From Panulirus ornatus (Eukaryota; Arthropoda; Malacostraca; Decapoda; Palinuridae), in contig NC_092232.1 in assembly GCF_036320965.1 (NCBI RefSeq), positions 59,965,555 to 60,029,554 of the forward strand: 64,000 nucleotides of DNA, given 5' to 3'. The notes beneath the pieces are model-generated. The model searched no databases and was not told the DNA's origin. It worked only from the letters and a program-made list of their open reading frames with translations. Below, one piece after another: positions 58,067 through 64,000 of the stretch; the stretch's first letter is position 1; every line of letters begins with the position of its first letter. A program made the translations under genes and the position numbers.

Positions 58067-58752
58067 CAAACAAACTTGTTCAGGACATGTTGAAAGATAA
58101 GGTCATAGAGGAATCACGATCACCATGGAATTCACCACTTCTGATCGTTCCGAAAAAGGACGGAACTTTTAGACCAGTCATAGATTTTAGAAAACTCAAC
58201 AACAAGGTCACTTTGAAAGATGGTTTCCCATTACCAGTGGTATCAGAGCTTCTTCATAGCCTCGGTAACAATAAGGTATTTTCAACTTTGGATTTATTGA
58301 GTGGATTTTGGCAGATTCCCTTGTCAGAGGAAAGCCGCCCCCTGACTGTGTTCAGTACGCCAGATGGTCATTGGCAGTTCATATGCATCATGCCCTTCGG
58401 TCTTCATTCCTCACCGGTGATCACCTTCTCAAGGTTAATGACTAACATTTGTCGTCACATGTTGGGCCAAGATGTATTGGTTTATCTTGATGACATAATT
58501 GTCATGTCTCCATATATTGCTTTTCATTTCAAAAGTTTTGAGAGAGTGTTTCTACGACTTAAGGATGCGAACCTAAAAGTCAAGTTATCCAAATGTTCCT
58601 TTCTACAAACAAGAATTAATTACTTAGGTCACACCGTTGATGAAAACGGTATTCAACCTAATGCAGATAAAGTAAACACAATTGTAGAATGCCCAGTCCC
58701 TTCCACAACAGAGAAGGTCAAATCCTTCCTTGGTTTAGCAGGATATTATTGA
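58042..58752 (+). pseudogene. pol: gypsy reverse transcriptase
   Basis: RT motifs in order: DKVIEESRSPWNSPLLIVPK, KDGTFRPVIDFRKLN, PLPVVSELLHSLGNNKVFST, LDLLSGFWQIPL, MPFGLHSSPVITFSRLM, and the catalytic VLVYLDDIIVMS (YLDD). Then comes FLGLAGYY at the C terminus, where a TGA replaces the expected Arg codon. The domain itself is uninterrupted over ~236 residues and so is among the better preserved coding stretches in the window. Confidence 0.9.
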
Positions 58753-59430
58753 AGATTTATCGCTATTTTCACGATCACAAAACCTCTCACTTCACTTCTG
58801 AAACAGGAAGTTACATTCCAGTGGTCTACAGTGCATTTAACTTATTCAAACAATACTTGATCGAGGCGCCTACCCTTCGATTTCCCAACTTTGAGAAACC
58901 CTTCATTTTACACACAGTTGCTTGTAAACAGGGTCTTGGAGCTGTACTTATGCAGGAGTCAAATAAGGGTAGACTTTTTCCCATAGCCTATGCGAGCCAT
59001 TCATGTTCAAAGACGGAATCGAAATACTCAATAACTGACTTAGAAGGCCTTGCATTTGTTTGGGCACACAAACATTTTAAGAAATACATATATGGTTACC
59101 TTATTACAGTTTATACAGATCACAGAGCACTGTGAGGTATTTTTCAGCGACAGGATCCTACAGGAAGGTTTCAGAGGTAGTTTTTAGCTATACAAGTACT
59201 TGACCCAGATTTTCGTTTTGTTTCTGGCTCATCCAATGTAGTTGCAGACGCGCTCTCCCGCAGAGTGGGTGCAGTCACTGTAAATAATAGCCTCGTATAT
59301 TTTGATGTAGAAAGGTTGAGACAGAATCAATGGGATGACGCAGTCTGGGGTCCTGTCATAGAATTCCTAGAGGGTATAAGATCTTCCTTGGATGCTAAAA
59401 CAGTTGTCCCAGTCAGAGAATTGTATTTAG
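58753..59430 (+). pseudogene. gypsy RNase H and connector
   Basis: In a shifted frame: KPFILHTVACKQGLGAVLMQ, then LFPIAYASHSCSKTESKYSI, DLEGLAFVWAHKHFKKYIYG and VYTDHRAL. Then come TGA and TAG stops where Arg and Trp are expected, and then FVSGSSNVVADALSRRVGAV, the typical end of the RNase H region. Stops: ~59132, ~59178 and ~59437. Confidence 0.8.
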
Positions 59431-59469
59431 CACAGTGAGGGAGTCTCGTGCATTGACGCGAAATTAGGA

Positions 59470-60507
59470 GTGCTCGCCCGTGTTGTTAAACAAACAACCA
59501 TTCCAACAGCATTAGTACAGGATTTCTTGAAGTTATCACATGATTCAACCCAGGCCGCACACCCAGGCGCAGATAGATGCTATAAGCAAACTCGTTTGAG
59601 GTATTTTTGGCCAAGATACATAAAAACATTACAGATCATATTTGGAGGTGCCAAACCTGTAACACTCACAAGGGAAGTCCCACTACCCCGCAGACTGTGT
59701 TGAAATATCCTTTACCTTTATACCCATGGGAAAGAGTTCATAGGGACATATTAGGAGGTTTTCCTAGGTCCAAGGTAGGCTACAGATACATTTTAGGAAT
59801 TACTGATGCCTTCACGAGATATTGTGAATTAGTCCCAGTTCAAAATAAAGACGCAGCCACGGTCGCTAAGGCGTTCAAAAAATATATCTTAGACAGATAT
59901 AATGCGCCGAAGATTTTAGTCACAGATAATGGAGGGGAATCTAATAACTCATTATTAGAAGAACTCTGTAAATTGTATAACATAAGTAAATGTAATATAA
60001 TGGCGCATCACCCAGCCTCGAATGGCCTGGCAGAAAGGTTGAACCGTAAGATCCTCCAGCGTCTTCCCACCAACATTAATTTTGATCATGATGAATGGAG
60101 TGAGTACCTGTCTGATGTCCAATGTTCATTAAACTCAGCTTATCATAAGTCAATTGGAGACACACCCTTCCACGCCTTACACGGCTTTGATAAAGTGTTG
60201 CGGTATGACATAATAGTGTCCCCTCCTTCATGTCCAGCGGTCCAGAGATCAGTTGTAGTGGAAAAATATCGCACGACTCAGTTGATTCATCAAAGGATCA
60301 AGGAAAATCTAGTTGAAGCCACTACAACCTTCACGAACCAGGCTGATAAATCCACGAAACCATCAAAGGTACGTGGCTCCCGGACTCTTGGTAATGGTGC
60401 AAGAATTTAACTCTACAAGTGAGGATCGTAAACTTGACCCAAAATGTTCTGGTCCCTATAGAGTCTTAGCTCATTTAAAGGACATAAGTTTAGGGTTCGA
60501 CATCTAA
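59470..60507 (+). pseudogene. gypsy integrase
   Basis: The N-terminal zinc-binding HHCC is present (LSHDSTQAAHPGADRCYKQT, then WRCQTCNTHKG) but spans a frameshift near 59640. Catalytic core: VHRDILGGFPRSKVGYRYIL (the first Asp), TDNGGESNN (second Asp) and HHPASNGLAERLNRK (Glu). The C terminus has the GPY/F-type CSGPYRVLAHLKD after another frame change at ~60400. In an intact element it would insert the cDNA. Confidence 0.85.
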
Positions 60508-60664
60508 ATACAAGTGACATTCGTGAAGAACATGAGGACCACTTGAAAGTTGTACATTATTGTGAACATGATCATCATCATCATCCCGGTCCCACACCAG
60601 ACAACACTCCTCAACCTCCAAACAATGTAAGCCAACCACCTTCTACCACTGTTCAGTCTGTCCC

Positions 60665-62165
60665 CACACCATCACCCTCACATCACCACCACCCTCACAT
60701 CACCATCACCCTCACAACACCACCACCCTCACATCACCATCACCCTCACAACACCACCACACACACATCACCATCACCCTCACAACACCACCACCCTCAC
60801 ATCACCATCACCCTCACATCACCACCACCCTCACATCACCACCACCCTCACATCACCACCACACACACATCACCACCACCCTCACATCACCACCACCCTC
60901 ACATCACCACCACCCTCACATCACCACCACCCTCACATCACCACCACCCTCACATCACCACCACCCTCACATCACCACCACCCTCACATCACCACCACCC
61001 TCACATCACCACCACCCTCACATCACCATCACCCTCACATCACCATCACCCTCACATCACCACCACCCTCACATCACCACCACCCTCACATCACCACCAC
61101 CCTCACATCACCACCACCCTCACATCACCATCACCCTCACATCACCACCACCCTCACATCACCACCACCTCACATCACCACCACCCTCACATCACCAACA
61201 CCCTCACATCACCACCACCCTCACATCACCACACCCTCACATCACCACCACCCTCACATCACCATCCACCCTCACATCACCACACCCTCACCTCCACCCT
61301 CACATCACCTACCCTCCCATCACCACCACCCTCACATCACCACCACCCTCACATCACCATCACCCTCACATCACCACCTACCCTCACATCACCACCACCC
61401 TCACATCACCACCACCCTCACATCACCACTACCCTCACATCCCACCACCCTCACATCACCACCACCCTCACATCACCACCACCCTCACATCACCACCACC
61501 CTCACATCACCACCACCCTCACATCCCCAACACCCTCACATCACCACCACCCTCACATCACCATACCCTCACATCACCACTACCCTCCATCAACAACCAC
61601 CCTCACATCACCATCCACCCTCACATCACCACCACCCTCACATCACCACCACCCTCACATCACCACCACCCTCACATCACCACTACCCTACATCACCACC
61701 ACCCCTACATCACCACTACCCTCACATCACCACCACCCTCACATCACCATCACCCTCACATCACCACCACCCTCACATCACCACCACCCTCACATCACCA
61801 CTACCCTCACATCACCATCACCCTCACATCACCACCACCCTCACATCACCACTACCCTTACATCAACACCACCCTCACATCACCATCACCCTCACATCAC
61901 CACCACCCTCACATCACCACCACCCTCACATCACCATCACCCTCACATCACCACTACCCTCACATCACCACCACCCTTACATCACCACTACCCTCACATC
62001 ACCACCACCCTCACATCACCACCACCCTCACATCACCACCACCCTTACATCACCACCACCCTCACATCACCACCACCCTCACATCACCACCACCCTCACA
62101 TCACCACCACCCTCACATCACCACCACCCTCACATCACCACCACCCTCACAACACCACCACACAC
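60665..62165. repeat. 17 bp minisatellite, ~85-90 units, inside the gypsy element
   Basis: Unit CCCTCACATCACCACCA. Its length is not a multiple of 3 and no frame has a stop, so the plus-strand frame from 60543 to 62207 stays open for 554 codons, cycling through all three readings as a 17-residue repeat rich in H, P, T and S. Indels (e.g. ~61160, ~61260, ~61440) therefore do not close it. It is unlikely to be a real protein. Confidence 0.9.
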
Positions 62166-62200
62166 ACATCAGTATTCATTAAGACCTCACCTTTAAGAAG

Positions 62201-62494
62201 TTGCTAAGTTTATCATTTTCCAGGTTCTTCCTTCTCATGTCCTTATGGTGTCTTCCTGTATATGACACCATGGCAGTTCCAGGCGCCCTTCTCACGACTC
62301 CCCGCGGGGTCCACCTTGTGAGGGACTCAGTTAAGTTGGGCCTGGAGGGTCTACCCTACACTTACGATCATTTACTGAAACTACTGGAGGCCGTACTTGG
62401 CTTACGGTCTAACTTACTCAAGTATTACACAAGTATAACGATCAGAAACTCTAGTGTTGCTCCTCCTCCAACTTTGTTAAACCAGTGGACCTAG
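62201..62494 (+). CDS. Short ORF with signal-peptide-like start after pol (possible env remnant)
   Basis: 97 codons. A hydrophobic run (FSRFFLLMSLWCLPVY) is followed by a polar region with GLEGLPYTYDHLLKLLEAVL. The first ATGs in frame are near 62237 and 62270. The position after integrase is where env lies in gypsy elements that have one, and the start resembles a signal peptide, but there is no transmembrane anchor or glycoprotein motif in what remains. The element is lost beyond ~62560. Confidence 0.3.
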   Translation: MLSLSFSRFFLLMSLWCLPVYDTMAVPGALLTTPRGVHLVRDSVKLGLEGLPYTYDHLLKLLEAVLGLRSNLLKYYTSITIRNSSVAPPPTLLNQWT

Positions 62495-62669
62495 AAAGTG
62501 AATAGTACCTGTGTGATTCTGTATGACATAATACAAGACACTGAATCTTCAGTAAATACTAACGCCAGGATCAACACGAAAAAGTAAAGAGAAGCAAAAG
62601 AACTTTGCTTAATTTTGTAGGTTCCCTCCAATCATACTAGTTTGGTGATGATGATCAGGAATGATGATA

Positions 62670-64000
62670 GAAAAGTCCCTTCCAAGGAAGAGCGGGAAAA
62701 GAGAGGAAGGGGGGGAAGAGCAAGATTTGTTACAGGAAGTGAATTTTAGAGGGAGGAAAAGAGCCAGGGCTTAACCCAGCTTGCATAGGAATAATAGGAT
62801 AAGTAGGGCAGAGATAAGTGGAGGGCGAGTTTGTTTTCTTCTATTTGTTTTTTTATTGATATTCTTTTCGTAGATTTATTTTTCATATATTTATTTATCT
62901 ATTTATTCATTTATTTATTCATTTATCTATTTATCTATTTATTTTTCTTTTTAATAAGGATATAGGAGGAGATGGATCGTATCTCTGGCCGATGGACACT
63001 GATTTTACCAAGGCGTTCCCCGCACGGACTTAGCAGCAAGATCTATAGTGGTTTTTAGTTTTTAATATATGGTCACTGGATGTTGTCCAGGTTGTATATT
63101 AAACATGTTACCTGGGTGGTCTATTCCTAGGAGATTGTTGAAGTAATCAATCCAGTATGATGTATTTGAAATCGCTCTACTTGTCTTTCAAACAATTTCC
63201 TCCAGTAGATGTTTAGTGGAGGGATTCGTACTCTCTCGTGAAGTTCTGTGTTTCTGATGAACTCGTGCCATTTGATGTTAAAAGCCCAACGTAGAACATT
63301 GTTCTGAATTACGTATTTGGAGTGCATGGATGTTGGTTTGGCTCCGAGTTCGAGAGCTGAAGGGGCATAAATGATAAGTGGTCGTATTAATGCTTTGTAG
63401 AGGTGCAATTTGGCTTTGAATTGCACCTCTCTAAATCTATACAATTTCTCGAGCTCTGCTCTCGCAATAACCGCTATACGCTGAATATATCGGTTCATTC
63501 TCAGGTATACATCATAACTTAGGCCCAGGACAGTGTTGGTGTTTGAGATGGGAATGGCTAAATGACGGTGTATACGGGAGTGTAGGTAGACATTACTTAT
63601 GTTGTATCTCTGACGTACGTTAAAGTAAGATATGTTGAATTTGGCAGGATTTGATTTAATCCTCCATTTTAACTCCCAAAGCCAAACGTTGTCAATTTCC
63701 TGTTGGGTTCTGCTGATTAAGTGTGTGAGGGTTACGGCTCTGATTAGCTGTGTGACATCATCTGCATATTGGAGAGTGATGGAGTCCAGGTGTATAGGAT
63801 TGGGAAGATCATTTGAGTAGAGTGTGTAAAGAGTAGGGGCCAGCACGGAGCCTTGAGGTACACCGGCATTGAGGAAGAAGTAGTTTGAGTAAGTGTTTCT
63901 GTATTTGATTCGGGTTTTTCTGTTGCTATGATAGTTAGAGAGAAGCTTAATGGCGGGTCGTGGGAGTTGAAATTGGGTGCTTAGTTTGTACCTCAATCCA
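62670..64000 (-). mobile_element. Jockey-type LINE, 3' part of a further copy (runs off the window)
   Basis: The 3' UTR (62672 to ~63060) and RT (63996-63127) match the array units. This copy has the more usual AGVPQGSVLAPTLYTLY and an uninterrupted frame from there to near 63130, with LQYADDVTQLIRA and RKLFERQVERFQIHHT. It has a TTTA/ATTT microsatellite in the 3' UTR (62880-62955). It is more diverged from the array units than they are from each other. Its 3' end lies beside the remains of the gypsy element. Confidence 0.85.

Larger units (their letters stand above)
53832..62560 (+). mobile_element. Ty3/gypsy-type LTR retrotransposon, decayed
   Basis: The order gag, zinc knuckle, protease, RT, RNase H, integrase is that of Ty3/gypsy (Metaviridae). 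It starts right after the RTE fragment at 53831. The first ~430 bp (53832-54260) are AT-rich with no coding and are probably the 5' LTR, but no matching 3' LTR is found before the LINE at 62.67 kb. So LTR limits and primer-binding site are not established. Multiple in-frame stops inactivate it. Two minisatellites (55465-56855 and 60665-62165) have expanded inside. Confidence 0.8.

Overview
The window is eukaryotic repeat-dominated DNA, most likely from a decapod crustacean. That assignment is my inference: it rests on the microsatellite load, the mix of RTE, Jockey and CR1-like LINEs with a Ty3/gypsy element and an intron-bearing Tc1-like gene, and an RTE tail type I associate with decapods. 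I found no clear host gene with a recognisable single-copy product. Almost everything interpretable is a mobile element or its relic, plus tRNA genes and tandem repeats.

Layout. 87-8664 is bounded by ~0.96 kb terminal inverted repeats (TIRs) and looks like one 8.6 kb mobile or virus-like element of unknown class. Inside it are a minus-strand gene with an RFX/D5-type winged-helix motif and an acidic tail, a frameshifted lysine/alanine-rich gene, two related hairpin elements, and a plus-strand TATA/Inr promoter driving an acidic-then-basic gene that appears to have a 68 bp intron. One hairpin element carries a tRNA-Gln-type gene in each arm, one of them with an amber (CTA) anticodon. 8.7-20.6 kb holds three local copies of an unidentified gene end (two of them encode a duplicated TCxxGHxFVM module), a 71 bp and a 36 bp tandem array, RTE relics and an unusual pair of antisense reading frames. 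21.4-23.0 kb is a Tc1/mariner transposase gene split by two in-frame GT-AG introns. 23.7-38 kb is a patchwork of LINE relics (Jockey-like, RTE, CR1-like), tRNA genes or SINEs, and an almost full-length RTE (34.1-37.7 kb).

40.4-52.0 kb is a head-to-tail array of a Jockey-type LINE with a ~5.14 kb period (2.25 units, minus strand) whose copies share the same inactivating changes. 52.0-53.8 kb has promoter-like DNA and RTE pieces, and an RTE fragment there is cut by a Ty3/gypsy element (53.8 to ~62.6 kb, plus strand). That element has gag, protease, RT, RNase H and integrase, but two large minisatellites grew inside it, and no 3' LTR is visible. Another Jockey LINE copy (minus) starts at ~62.67 kb and runs off the window.

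How the parts relate. RTE supplies the retrotransposition machinery for its own copies and probably for a ~230 bp non-autonomous element whose 5' end matches the RTE 5' UTR and whose 3' end matches the RTE tail. The 8.6 kb element has no recognisable transposase, integrase or polymerase, so it is either non-autonomous or uses machinery I do not recognise. It is the best candidate for something undescribed.
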